Of a stretch of 64,000 bases of DNA, positions 13,456 to 23,054 are shown one piece after another (position 1 is the first letter of the stretch; every line of letters begins with the position of its first letter). This stretch comes from Ferrithrix thermotolerans DSM 19514. Lineage in GTDB: Bacteria; Actinomycetota; Acidimicrobiia; Acidimicrobiales; CAIXPF01. Location: NCBI GenBank assembly GCA_945906305.1, contig CAMDQT010000019.1:1-64000 (forward strand), written 5' to 3'. The notes under the pieces are model-generated. The model worked only from the letters and a program-made list of their open reading frames with translations. It searched no databases and was not told the origin of the DNA. The position numbers and the translations under genes are program-made.

Positions 13456-14517
13456 TCAGCGCACGGCGTTCAGCGCCTGGCGGGCCAGGAACAGAGCGTG
13501 GTTGCGGCGCTGGGCCAGCAGACGCAGGTCGACGCCTTCGCTGGATTTCTGGCCCTGCAAATACCGGGCGTACACGCCTTGCAGGATGCAGACCGTCTTC
13601 CAATGGTTGAACGCCGAGTAATACCCAAGCTGGCTGAGGTCGCGGCCGGTGCGCTCGGCATAGCGGTCGATCAACTCCTGACGCGACGGGAAACCCGGTT
13701 CCAGGGTCGGGATGGCCTCCCTGGGGGAGGGCGGGTCGTTCGGTCCCACCCAGGTGTTGAGCGCATAGGCGAGGTCTGCGAGCGGGTCACCGAGGGTGGA
13801 TATCTCCCAGTCGATCACCCCGTTGATGTAGCCGTCAGGATGGGACAGGGTGTTGTGTAGCCCGTAGTCACCGTGGGCCAGACGCGCCGGTCCCTGTACG
13901 GGCTGGTTTGCCACCAACTCATCGTGCAAGATCGCCACATCGGTCAGCGCCGCACTGTCTGTGGTCGGCGACGCGTTCCATGAGGCGTACCACCGCTTGA
14001 GTTGGCGGCCGACATAGTCATCCTTGCGGCCGAGGTCGCCGAGGCCGATGTCGTCGGGCTCAATCGCATGTAGATCGGCGAGGACATCGATGAAGCTGAA
14101 ACCCAACGCCCGCCGCTTGTCCTGGGGCACCTGGGCCTCGACGTCGGGGCCCTCGTAGAGGCTCTTTCCTTCCACCGCCGCCATGCAGTAGAAGCGGGCG
14201 CCGGTTACCGAGAGGTCGTCGCAAAAGGCGATGGGCTCGGGTACCGGTACCGAGGTCGGCCACAACGCGCTGATGATGCGGAACTCCCGGGCCATGTCGT
14301 GAGCAGACGGCAGCAACTCACCCAGTGGTGGTCGCCGCAGGACGAACGCGGTCCCCTTGGAGTCCGTCACCCGGTAGGTGAAGTTCGAGTGCCCGCCGGG
14401 CAGCTTTTCCCAGCGAAACGGGCCGGCGAGGTCCTCACGGCGCTCGAGCAACCAGGCGGTCACCGGCTCGATGTCGATGCCGTCCGGGGCGTTGGTTGCC
14501 TCGAGGGGTTCAGTCAT
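13456..14517 (-). CDS. Phosphotransferase family protein (APH/ACAD10-like kinase fold)
   Basis: KLPGGHSNFTYRV, RRPPLGELLPSAHDMAREFRII, LAHGDYGLHNTL, GVIDWEISTLGDPLADLAY. Confidence 0.88.
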   Translation of the reverse strand: MTEPLEATNAPDGIDIEPVTAWLLERREDLAGPFRWEKLPGGHSNFTYRVTDSKGTAFVLRRPPLGELLPSAHDMAREFRIISALWPTSVPVPEPIAFCDDLSVTGARFYCMAAVEGKSLYEGPDVEAQVPQDKRRALGFSFIDVLADLHAIEPDDIGLGDLGRKDDYVGRQLKRWYASWNASPTTDSAALTDVAILHDELVANQPVQGPARLAHGDYGLHNTLSHPDGYINGVIDWEISTLGDPLADLAYALNTWVGPNDPPSPREAIPTLEPGFPSRQELIDRYAERTGRDLSQLGYYSAFNHWKTVCILQGVYARYLQGQKSSEGVDLRLLAQRRNHALFLARQALNAVR

Positions 14518-14567
14518 GGTTCGAATCGTAGGCGAAGCATTGCGGCCGGGGGCCTACGATCGGCCCC

Positions 14568-15401
14568 ATGCAGATCGAGAACAGGACCGTGGTAATCACC
14601 GGTGGCGGTAGCGGCATCGGTGAGGCGTTGGCGGAGCGATGCGTCGCCGCTGGGGCCGCTCATGTGGTGGTGGCAGATTTGTCCGCCGAACGCGCTGATG
14701 CTGTGGCCAAGCGCCTCGGCACGCGCGTGCGCGGTGTCGGTATCGACGTCGCCGATGAGGCCGCCATGAAAGCGCTGGTGGATGACGTGCTCAGCAGTGT
14801 CGGGCCGATCGACCTGTTCGTGTCCAACGCTGGTTACGGCAAGCGCGGCGGGCTTGAGTTGTCCAACGCCGACTTCGAGCGCATGTGGCAAGTGCACACC
14901 ATGGCCCACGTCTACGCCGCCCGGGCTGTGCTGCCCTCGATGATCAGCCGAGGTGAGGGCTATCTGCTCAACACGGCGTCGGCCGCCGGTCTGCTCACCC
15001 AGATGGACTCCGTTATCTACGCGATCACCAAGCACGCGGCGGTGTCCCTGGCGGAGTGGCTGGCCATCAACCATCACCACCAGGGCATCGGGGTCTCGGT
15101 GCTGTGTCCCCAAGCGGTCGCCACGAACATTCTCTCCAGCTTCGATGACGACCCCGTCGCCCGCAGCGGCGGTGGTCAGGCTGGCGGTGATGGGGTGCTC
15201 GATCCGCTCGTCGTGGCTGATGCCTGCCTCGATGCGGTAGCTAACGAGCGGTTCCTGGTTCTGCCCCATCCCGAAGTACTGACGTACTTGCAACGCAAAG
15301 CAACGGACTACGACCGTTGGCTGGGCGGAATGCGACGCTATGCCAATCGCCTGTGGGGCGACAGCGAGAACGGCCTCCCGGGCGACTGGTTGGTGCGCTG
15401 A
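14568..15401 (+). CDS. Short-chain dehydrogenase/reductase
   Basis: VVITGGGSGIGEAL (TGxxxGIG), NAGYGKRG, Tyr-Lys YAITK. Confidence 0.9.
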   Translation: MQIENRTVVITGGGSGIGEALAERCVAAGAAHVVVADLSAERADAVAKRLGTRVRGVGIDVADEAAMKALVDDVLSSVGPIDLFVSNAGYGKRGGLELSNADFERMWQVHTMAHVYAARAVLPSMISRGEGYLLNTASAAGLLTQMDSVIYAITKHAAVSLAEWLAINHHHQGIGVSVLCPQAVATNILSSFDDDPVARSGGGQAGGDGVLDPLVVADACLDAVANERFLVLPHPEVLTYLQRKATDYDRWLGGMRRYANRLWGDSENGLPGDWLVR

Positions 15402-15423
15402 GGGGCCGGCGTGGAGCCGGATA

Positions 15424-16812
15424 TCAGCGGGCGGTGCTGGGGCTGCGGGCGGTGACGAGCCGCAGAACCAGGTAGCCCAACAGCCCCGCGGCGATCGACC
15501 CGAGGAGTACGCCGAGCTTGGCGCGGTTGCCGACGTCGGGGTCTTCGAAGGACAGCCTGGCGATGAACAACGCCACCGTGAAGCCAACCCCCGCGGTGAT
15601 GGCCAGACCTCCGATGACCGGCCACGTCACGCCTTCGGGCAATCGGCCGATGCCGGTCTTCACCGCCAGAAATGAGGCCATGAAGACGCCGATGGTCTTG
15701 CCTATCAGCAATCCGAGGGCCGGTCCGAGAACCACCATGTCGGTGAGGGGGTTGGTGATGGAGCCGCCGACCACCCGCACGCCCGCATTGGCGAGGGCGA
15801 AAAGTGGCACGATCACGAAGGCCACCCAGGGGCCGGCCCAGGCCAGGTGACGTTCGAGGGGCGACATGGTCTCCACGCTGAGCCGACACAGGTCCCGTAG
15901 CCCGATCTCGTTGCCTGCATCCTCGTCTTCGGTGATGACGTCGTCATCGACGCTGGCGGCGATGCGGTCCACCAGCGGTCGGGCGGCCCCACCGAACTGC
16001 CCGACGGGATGAAACGGCTCGGCGGGGGTGAGCAAGCCGAGGACCACACCGGCGATCGTTGCATGGACCCCCGATTCGTGCAGACAAAACCACGAGGCCA
16101 CCCCGAGGATCAGGTAGGGCGCGTAGGAGCGCACTTGGCGTCGTTGTGCCACGTAGGCGCCACCGAAGGCGACGATTGCCCCGGCCAGCCAGGGCCACTG
16201 CAAGCCGCGCGTGTAGAAGATGGCGATCACGACGATGCCGCCGATGTCATCGGCGACGGCCAAGGTCAGTAGGAAGGCTCGGGCGGCGAGCGGCACCCGC
16301 TTGCCGAGCATGCTCACCACCGAGACGGCGAACGCAATGTCCGTTGCCATGGGGATGCCCCAGCCACGCTCGCCTGGTCCACCGGCGGTCAGCAGCGCGT
16401 AGACCAGCGCCGGTAGGAGCATGCCGCCGAAGGCTGCCACCGCAGGCAGTGCGGCGGCGCGCTTGTCGCGAAAGCTCCCGTGGACCAGTTCACGCTTGAT
16501 TTCCAGCGCGGCCAGATAGAAGAAGACCGTCATCAGCACGTCGTTGACGAACGCCTGCATCGTGAGTTCGAGGTGGAAAGGGCCGCGGCCCACCGCCACC
16601 TCGAACGGGGCCTCCCAGAGCTGGAAATAGGCCCCGTGCCAGGGCGAATTAGCCCAGCCGATGGCGAGGACGGCGGCCACCAACATCACGATGCCACCGG
16701 CGGTCTGTTCGCCTAGCAACCGCTGAAGGGGGCGCACGACGCGGGTCGGCACGAAGGCGGCGGAATCGCCCCAGCGCACGGCTGGCCTTGGGGTCCTCGG
16801 CGGGGTGTTCAT
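15424..16812 (-). CDS. nhaA: Na+/H+ antiporter NhaA
   Basis: ANSPWHGAYFQLWE, FVNDVLMTVFFYLAALEIKRELV, GWGIPMATDIAFAVSVV, LTLAVADDIGGIVVIAIFYT. Confidence 0.94.
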   Translation of the reverse strand: MNTPPRTPRPAVRWGDSAAFVPTRVVRPLQRLLGEQTAGGIVMLVAAVLAIGWANSPWHGAYFQLWEAPFEVAVGRGPFHLELTMQAFVNDVLMTVFFYLAALEIKRELVHGSFRDKRAAALPAVAAFGGMLLPALVYALLTAGGPGERGWGIPMATDIAFAVSVVSMLGKRVPLAARAFLLTLAVADDIGGIVVIAIFYTRGLQWPWLAGAIVAFGGAYVAQRRQVRSYAPYLILGVASWFCLHESGVHATIAGVVLGLLTPAEPFHPVGQFGGAARPLVDRIAASVDDDVITEDEDAGNEIGLRDLCRLSVETMSPLERHLAWAGPWVAFVIVPLFALANAGVRVVGGSITNPLTDMVVLGPALGLLIGKTIGVFMASFLAVKTGIGRLPEGVTWPVIGGLAITAGVGFTVALFIARLSFEDPDVGNRAKLGVLLGSIAAGLLGYLVLRLVTARSPSTAR

Positions 16813-16987
16813 GGTGTTCGATCCTTGACGGCGTGCAGCAGGGTGGCATCGAAAAGCATGGCGGTCGCCGCCGGCGTTGCGGTATTCGGCGGGTCTGAGT
16901 TCCCCAGATGGTCTCGCGAACTTCGTCCAGCTTTCACAGAACCGAGGCTGACCCCGCCTCGTCGTTGGGATGAAATCGGCGAGGATG

Positions 16988-17017
16988 TTGGCAACGTGGG
17001 CCGGTGAACCGTAGATT
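16988..17017 (+). promoter_or_regulatory. Putative sigma70-like promoter for hppA (TTGGCA-18 bp-TAGATT)
   Basis: -35/-10-like hexamers upstream of the ATG at 17056; weak by-eye match. Confidence 0.3.
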
Positions 17018-17055
17018 GTGTCCTCGATTCGGGGAAACCCTTACGAGGAGCGCGC

Positions 17056-19395
17056 ATGAACAGTTTCTTGGCCGCTGAGGGCGGCTATCAGACCTTCACA
17101 TTGGCAGGCGGTGAGTGGTTCGTGCTCATTGCCTCGGCGGTGACGGCTCTGATCGCCATCGCCGTCGGGTTCCTTCTGATGAAGAATGTGCTCGCCGCTG
17201 ATCAAGGCACGCCCAAAATGATCGAGATCGCCGAGGCGATCCAGGAAGGTGCGTCGGCCTACCTCAAGCGTCAGCTACGCACCATCGCCGTCATTCTGGT
17301 CCCCTTGGCCATCATCGTGTTTGTCACGTCGGTCGAAGTCGTCAAGCCAGAGGCCATCGGCGGCGGCGTCGCGCTGAGCAAGCTGGCGTCTGGTTCCTTC
17401 CGTACCTTGGCCTTCATTGCCGGCTGTGTGATGTCCGGTCTGACCGGTTATATCGGTATGACTCTGGCCACCCGCGGCAACGTACGGACCGCGGCTGCAG
17501 CCAAGACCGGCTCGATGGCCAAGGCACTACAGGTGGCGTTCCGCACCGGTGGTATCGCGGGCATGTTCACCGTCGGGCTCGGCCTGCTCGGCGCAACCAT
17601 CATCATCATGCTGTTCCAGAACACGTCCTCGGCCATCCTGATCGGGTTCGGGTTCGGCGGTTCGCTGCTGGCACTGTTCCTGCGGGTCGGCGGCGGCATC
17701 TTCACCAAGGCGGCTGACGTCGGGGCCGATCTCGTCGGCAAGGTCGAGGCCGGCATTCCTGAAGACGACCCGCGTAATCCCGCCACCATCGCGGACAACG
17801 TGGGCGACAACGTCGGTGACTGCGCCGGTATGGCGGCGGATCTTTTCGAGTCCTACGAGGTCACGCTGGTGGCATCGATCATCCTCGGCGTGGGTGCGTT
17901 CAACTCGCTGGGCATGAACCCGGCGTTGGGCCTGGTCTTCCCGCTGGCGGCTCGCGCCATCGGGGTACTTGCCTCCATCGCCGGCGTGTTCGCCGTGCGG
18001 GCCAAAGAGGGCGAAACCAACGCGCTCAAGCCCATCAACCGCGGCTTCCTGACGGCCAGCATCCTCACGGTGATCGGCACGCTGATCCTGTCGCTGGTCT
18101 ATGTGGGCAACACGAACCTCGCCGGTGAGACCAACAACGCGGGCTGGAAGTGCTTCGGCGCCGTCGTCATCGGCCTGGTGTTGGCCCAGGCCGTGAGCCG
18201 ATTGACCGAGTACTTCACCGGCACCGAGTTCAGCCCGGTCAAGGAAATCGCCGAGTCCACTCGCACCGGCCCCGCCACGGTTGTGCTCTCCGGCACGGCC
18301 TCGGGTCTGGAGTCCTCGGTCTACGCCATCATCGCCATCGCCATCGCCCTGGGTGTGACGTTGGCTCTCGGTGGTGGGAACATCCAGTTCTCGCTGTACC
18401 TCGTCGCGCTGACCGGTATGGGCATGCTCGCCACGACTGGTGTTGTGGTGGCCGAAGACACCTTTGGCCCGGTGTCGGACAACGCCGCCGGTATCGCGGA
18501 AATGTCCGGTGAGTTCCATGGCGAGCCCGAGCGCATCATGGTCAGCCTCGATGCGGTAGGCAACACCACCAAGGCCGTCACGAAGGGCTTCGCCATCGGC
18601 TCCGCGGTCATTGCTTCTGTGGCGCTGTTCGCCAGCTACATCGAGACCATCGCCAGCGAGCTGAATCTGGGTCTTGAGGGTGACGACGTCTTCCATGCCA
18701 TCGAGACCCAAATCAACGTCGCCGACGTCAAGACCTTCATCGGTCTGCTCGTGGGCGGCTCGGTGGCGTTCATGTTCTCAGCCCTGGCCATTCGCGCCGT
18801 TGGTCGCACCGCAGGTGTGGTCGTGCAGGAGGTGCGCAACCAGTTCGCCGACGGGCAGATCATGGCTGGTACACGCAAGCCCGACTATGGACCGGTCATC
18901 GACATCTGCACCGCCGCCTCATTGCGGGAGTTGGTCACCCCGGCGCTGCTGGCGGTGCTTACCCCGGTGGTGATTGGGTTCGGCATCGGCTACCAGTCTC
19001 TTGGTGCCTTCCTCGCCGCGGTCATCCTCACCGGTCAGCTCATGGCGAACTACCTGTCCAACGCCGGTGGCGCCTGGGACAACGCCAAGAAATACATTGA
19101 GGACGGTCACGAGGGCGGCAAGGGTTCTGAAGCGCACAAGGCCGCCGTCATCGGCGACACGGTGGGTGACCCCTTCAAGGACACCGCGGGTCCGGCACTG
19201 AACCCGCTGATCAAGGTGATGAACCTGGTGTCGCTGCTCATGCTGCCTGCCATCATTCAGCTGCGCGACAACGACGCGGCCCGTCTGAGCATCGCCGGGG
19301 TTGCCCTCGTCGTGCTGATCGGCGCAATCGCCTTCTCCAAGCGCAAGACCCAGGCTATGGGCGACGCCCCAGCGGCTACGTCTGTGGCGCACTAG
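17056..19395 (+). CDS. hppA: Membrane-bound proton-translocating pyrophosphatase, K+-independent type by motif
   Basis: [83 protein letters not shown]. Confidence 0.96.
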   Translation: MNSFLAAEGGYQTFTLAGGEWFVLIASAVTALIAIAVGFLLMKNVLAADQGTPKMIEIAEAIQEGASAYLKRQLRTIAVILVPLAIIVFVTSVEVVKPEAIGGGVALSKLASGSFRTLAFIAGCVMSGLTGYIGMTLATRGNVRTAAAAKTGSMAKALQVAFRTGGIAGMFTVGLGLLGATIIIMLFQNTSSAILIGFGFGGSLLALFLRVGGGIFTKAADVGADLVGKVEAGIPEDDPRNPATIADNVGDNVGDCAGMAADLFESYEVTLVASIILGVGAFNSLGMNPALGLVFPLAARAIGVLASIAGVFAVRAKEGETNALKPINRGFLTASILTVIGTLILSLVYVGNTNLAGETNNAGWKCFGAVVIGLVLAQAVSRLTEYFTGTEFSPVKEIAESTRTGPATVVLSGTASGLESSVYAIIAIAIALGVTLALGGGNIQFSLYLVALTGMGMLATTGVVVAEDTFGPVSDNAAGIAEMSGEFHGEPERIMVSLDAVGNTTKAVTKGFAIGSAVIASVALFASYIETIASELNLGLEGDDVFHAIETQINVADVKTFIGLLVGGSVAFMFSALAIRAVGRTAGVVVQEVRNQFADGQIMAGTRKPDYGPVIDICTAASLRELVTPALLAVLTPVVIGFGIGYQSLGAFLAAVILTGQLMANYLSNAGGAWDNAKKYIEDGHEGGKGSEAHKAAVIGDTVGDPFKDTAGPALNPLIKVMNLVSLLMLPAIIQLRDNDAARLSIAGVALVVLIGAIAFSKRKTQAMGDAPAATSVAH

Positions 19396-19424
19396 CCGGC
19401 CTGGTTTCGGCGTAGGTTCAACTG

Positions 19425-19470
19425 CGCGGTGTGGGCGGCCCTTCGAGGCCGCCCACACCGCGTTTTCTTT
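19425..19470 (+). terminator. Rho-independent terminator after hppA (16-bp stem CGCGGTGTGGGCGGCC/GGCCGCCCACACCGCG, then TTTTCTTT)
   Basis: Perfect inverted repeat 19425-19440/19447-19462 plus U-rich tail. Confidence 0.85.
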
Positions 19471-19502
19471 CACCAAGCGCCGGTAACGCCTACGATCTCA
19501 AC

Positions 19503-20324
19503 GTGTTCGAGCCCCATATGCGTCCTGCCGAGTCCGCTGACCACCCGGCGCTGTTCATGATTGTGCGGCGAGGCGAGATCCTCGTGGAGGCCCGCCCCGA
19601 GGGGTTCGCCGTGCCAACGGCCATGGTCGACATTCCTCACGGCACTCACCACATCCTCGGCAGCACCGCCGAGGGGACCTGGGTGTACGGCGTGGATGTA
19701 GCGGAGCGCACCGATGAGCCCGACGATCACCTGTGGGTACCGTTGCGCCAGCTGTACGGCAAGATCGACGAGACCCTGTGGGTGGTCGCGGGCCGCGCCG
19801 AGCAGATCATCTCCTGGGATCGGACCCACCAGTATTGCGGGCGTTGTGGTGCGGCGACGGTGGCCCAGACCACCGAACGCTCACGTAAGTGTCCGTCGTG
19901 TGCGCTGTTGGCGTATCCGCGGCTCTCCCCCGCGGTCATCACCCTGGTCACCCGGGGTGAGGGTCAGGACGAGGAAGCGTTGCTGGCGTGGGGCCGACAG
20001 TTCCCCGGTCGCTTCTACTCGACGCTCGCCGGTTTCGTGGAGCCGGGCGAGAACCTCGAGCAGTGTGTCGCCCGCGAGATCATGGAGGAGGTTGGTGTCA
20101 CGGTCAGCGACATCACCTATTTCGGCTCCCAGCCCTGGCCCTTTCCGAATTCCCTCATGCTCGGGTTCACGGCACGCTATGTCGGGGGCGAACTGGTGTT
20201 GCAGGAGGAAGAGATCGTTGAGGCCGGGTGGTTCCGCGCTGACGCACTGCCGCCCTGCCCCCGGGGCGGAATGTCCATTGCCGGTGCGTTGATCGAGTCG
20301 TGGCTTCGGCGGATGGGTCAGTAG
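19503..20324 (+). CDS. nudC: NADH pyrophosphatase (NUDIX, zinc-ribbon)
   Basis: CGRCGAATVAQTTERSRKCPSC zinc ribbon; NUDIX GFVEPGENLEQCVAREIMEEVGV; SQPWPFPNSLMLGF. Confidence 0.93.
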   Translation: MFEPHMRPAESADHPALFMIVRRGEILVEARPEGFAVPTAMVDIPHGTHHILGSTAEGTWVYGVDVAERTDEPDDHLWVPLRQLYGKIDETLWVVAGRAEQIISWDRTHQYCGRCGAATVAQTTERSRKCPSCALLAYPRLSPAVITLVTRGEGQDEEALLAWGRQFPGRFYSTLAGFVEPGENLEQCVAREIMEEVGVTVSDITYFGSQPWPFPNSLMLGFTARYVGGELVLQEEEIVEAGWFRADALPPCPRGGMSIAGALIESWLRRMGQ

Positions 20325-20330
20325 TCGCGG

Positions 20331-20350
20331 GCACAGTCCCTAGACTGTGC
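20331..20350. other. 8-bp hairpin GCACAGTC-CCTA-GACTGTGC in the nudC-terC gap
   Basis: Perfect inverted repeat with 4-nt loop; overlaps the earliest possible terC start. Confidence 0.5.
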
Positions 20351-21396
20351 GGGTGGTATTTCTCGCCAGTCAAAGCTCCTCCTCCATTCATTTCCAGAGC
20401 TTTGATGTCTCAAGATGGGCTTGGTTGCTGTTCGTTTTGGGTTTGCTGAGCTTGTTGCTGCTCGATCTTTTCGTGTTGAACAAACATGCCCACGTCATTT
20501 CGGTGCGTGAGGCGGCCCTGAACAGTGCGCTCTGGGTGTCAATCGGAGTGAGCTTCACCTTCGTCATCTGGTTCTGGCTCGGTGGCCCGGCAGCTTCGCA
20601 ATACATCACCGGCTACATCATCGAGAAGAGCCTTTCGGTCGACAACGTGTTCGTCTGGGCGGTGGTTTTCGGGTATTTCTCGGTCCCGAAGGAATACCAG
20701 CACCGAGTGCTGTACTGGGGCATCTTCGGGGCCCTAGCGCTGCGCGCCATCTTCGTGTTCGCCGGGGTAGCCCTCCTCGACCGCTTCGAATGGCTGATGT
20801 TCGTTTTTGGCGCCTTCCTCGTGTACACGGCCGTGAAGGTGGCCAAGGGTGGTGACCACGAGATCCATCCTGAGCACAACCCACTGCTCAAGCTCATGCG
20901 ACGCATCATTCCGGTCAGCGCCGACTACGACGGACAGAAGTTGATCACCCGGTCCAACGCTCGTCGGATGGCCACGCCGCTATTGGTCGTCCTGGTTCTC
21001 ATCGAGGCCACCGACGTGGTGTTCGCGGTCGACTCGGTACCGGCCATCCTTGCCGTCAGCCGGGACGAGTTCATCGTGTTCAGCTCGAATGCATTGGCCA
21101 TCCTTGGTCTGCGTTCGCTGTACTTCCTGTTGGCGAGCGCCGAGGAAAAGCTCGTCCATCTCAACGAGGGCCTCGGGCTCATTCTCGGATTCGTCGGTAT
21201 CAAGATGCTGGTGTCGCACTGGTATCACCTGAAGACCGTGTGGTCCTTGGTGTTCATCTCCGTGGTGCTGACGATCACGGTTGTGTGGTCGCTACGCGAT
21301 GCCAACAAGACCAAGGTCGAGGTCGGAGTCGATCCACCGCCGCACGGGTGCGGTTCCCATGATGCACCTGAGGGCCAGGCGGAGCCTTTCCGGTAG
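20347..21396 (+). CDS. TerC family integral membrane protein
   Basis: LLLDLFVLNKHAHVISVREAALNSALWV; SLSVDNVFVWAVVF; EATDVVFAVDSVPAILAVSRDEFIVFSSNALAILGLRSLYF; start codon uncertain. Confidence 0.92.
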   Translation: MRVVFLASQSSSSIHFQSFDVSRWAWLLFVLGLLSLLLLDLFVLNKHAHVISVREAALNSALWVSIGVSFTFVIWFWLGGPAASQYITGYIIEKSLSVDNVFVWAVVFGYFSVPKEYQHRVLYWGIFGALALRAIFVFAGVALLDRFEWLMFVFGAFLVYTAVKVAKGGDHEIHPEHNPLLKLMRRIIPVSADYDGQKLITRSNARRMATPLLVVLVLIEATDVVFAVDSVPAILAVSRDEFIVFSSNALAILGLRSLYFLLASAEEKLVHLNEGLGLILGFVGIKMLVSHWYHLKTVWSLVFISVVLTITVVWSLRDANKTKVEVGVDPPPHGCGSHDAPEGQAEPFR

Positions 21397-21411
21397 CGGC
21401 CACCGGGCCGC

Positions 21412-22935
21412 TCAAAGCGTCGTGATGAGCAGCCGTTGCACCTCTGCCGCTTGGGGCGCTAACGGTAAACCCCAACCTTGTCGGTAGTTGAAGACGTCCG
21501 CCGCCGGTCGGGACACGCCATCGCTACCGATCAACTCGAGCCGGTCGAGGTCTACCAGCGACGGGTGGCTCTCGCCGCAGGCATGGGCCAGGCGGAGCAA
21601 CTCCCGGCGCAAGTTGACGAGGTAGTTGGCGCAGCGGACCGATTTGAGATTCGGGTCGAGGCCGTGCTCCAGCCAGGGATTATTCGTGGCCACGCCAGTA
21701 GGGCAGTGGCCGGTGTGGCACCGTTGGGCCTGGATGCAGCCGATCGCCATCATCGCTTCGCGCGCCACGCTCACCCAGTCGCACCCCATGGCCAACGCCA
21801 GCAAGGCGGTCTCGGGGAAGCCGAGTTTCGCTGATCCCCCGAAGCCCACCTTGTGGTGCAGGTCGACCTCGGCGAAGGCCCGAAATACTCGGGGGAAGCC
21901 CTGACGGAAGGGCAGGGACACATGGTCGGTAAAGGCCAATGGCCCCGCGCCGGTGCCGCCTTCGCCGCCGTCGATGACCACGAAGTCCGGGCCGGTTCCG
22001 GTCCTGGCCATGCGGCCCGCGAGGTCGGTCCAAAACTGGTTGTCGCCGACGGCGGATTTGATACCAACCGGTACGCCCGTGGCATCGGCGATCGTCTCGA
22101 TGAACTCCAGCATGGTGTCGATGTCGGAGAACGTCTCATGGTACGCCGGGGAGACACAGTCCTTGCCCACCTCGATGTGGCGCACCTGCGCGATCACCTT
22201 GGTGACCTTCGCTCCGGGCAGCAGCCCGCCCAGCCCGGGTTTGGCCCCTTGGGACAGTTTCAACTCGATGGCCCGCACGGGGTTTGCGGTGCACAGATCG
22301 ACCAGCTGGCTCAGTTCGAACTTGCCGGCGCGATCGCGGACACCGAAGTACCCGGTTCCGATTTGGAAAACGAGGTCGCCGCCTTGTTGGTGGAAAGTGG
22401 ACAAGCCACCCTCGCCGGTGGACTGCCAGCAGCCCGCGAGTAACGCCCCCCGATTGAGCGCCTCGACGGCGGCACCAGACAGTGAGCCGTAGCTCATGCC
22501 GGAGATGTTGACCACAGAAGCGGGCCGAAATGCGTGGCGGCGACCGCGCCATTCGCCGATGACCTTGGCCACGGGGACGGGGTGCAGGCTGTGGGCGTCA
22601 GCGGCCACCGGACGGTGCGGGAAGGCACTGTGCTTGATGATCACGTAACCCGGTTCGGGTCGGTCGAAGTCATTGTCGGACCCGAAACCGAAGTATTGGT
22701 TTTCCTGCTTGGCGCTGGAGTAAATCCAGCGCCGCCGGTCGCGCGAAAACGGACGTTCCTCGTCGTTGTCAGCGACGATGTATTGGCGCAGTTCGGGGCC
22801 GATCTTCTCCAAGAAGAAGCGAAGGTGTCCGATGACGGGGAAATTGCGCAGGATGGCGTGCTTGGTTTGGAGAAGGTCGTGGACCGTCACCAAGGCCAAT
22901 AGCGCGACAATTGCGACGATGAGCCCTACCCACAT
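21412..22935 (-). CDS. FMN-binding glutamate synthase-like protein (stand-alone central/FMN domain)
   Basis: NISGMSYGSLSGAAVEALNRGA, IELKLSQGAKPGLGGLLPGAKVT, DFVVIDGGEGGTGAGPLAFTDHV, CHTGHCPTGVATNN. Confidence 0.9.
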   Translation of the reverse strand: MWVGLIVAIVALLALVTVHDLLQTKHAILRNFPVIGHLRFFLEKIGPELRQYIVADNDEERPFSRDRRRWIYSSAKQENQYFGFGSDNDFDRPEPGYVIIKHSAFPHRPVAADAHSLHPVPVAKVIGEWRGRRHAFRPASVVNISGMSYGSLSGAAVEALNRGALLAGCWQSTGEGGLSTFHQQGGDLVFQIGTGYFGVRDRAGKFELSQLVDLCTANPVRAIELKLSQGAKPGLGGLLPGAKVTKVIAQVRHIEVGKDCVSPAYHETFSDIDTMLEFIETIADATGVPVGIKSAVGDNQFWTDLAGRMARTGTGPDFVVIDGGEGGTGAGPLAFTDHVSLPFRQGFPRVFRAFAEVDLHHKVGFGGSAKLGFPETALLALAMGCDWVSVAREAMMAIGCIQAQRCHTGHCPTGVATNNPWLEHGLDPNLKSVRCANYLVNLRRELLRLAHACGESHPSLVDLDRLELIGSDGVSRPAADVFNYRQGWGLPLAPQAAEVQRLLITTL

Positions 22936-23054
22936 AGACGCGGAGGTTAATGGACCGCACCGACGGACTCATCTGATGATGCTCGCGGCGGAGGGGGGCG
23001 CTAGTTCAGCGGCTCGTTTACCATCGGGCCTTCGCGCAGAATTGGGAGGTTCCA

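Noticed and set aside
14519-14532. GGTTCGAATCG-like tRNA T-loop
   Set aside because: No acceptor stem, anticodon arm or CCA region around it; it covers the start of the phosphotransferase gene
17527-18711. 394-aa antisense ORF opposite hppA
   Set aside because: Shadow ORF; hppA reading frame is unambiguous
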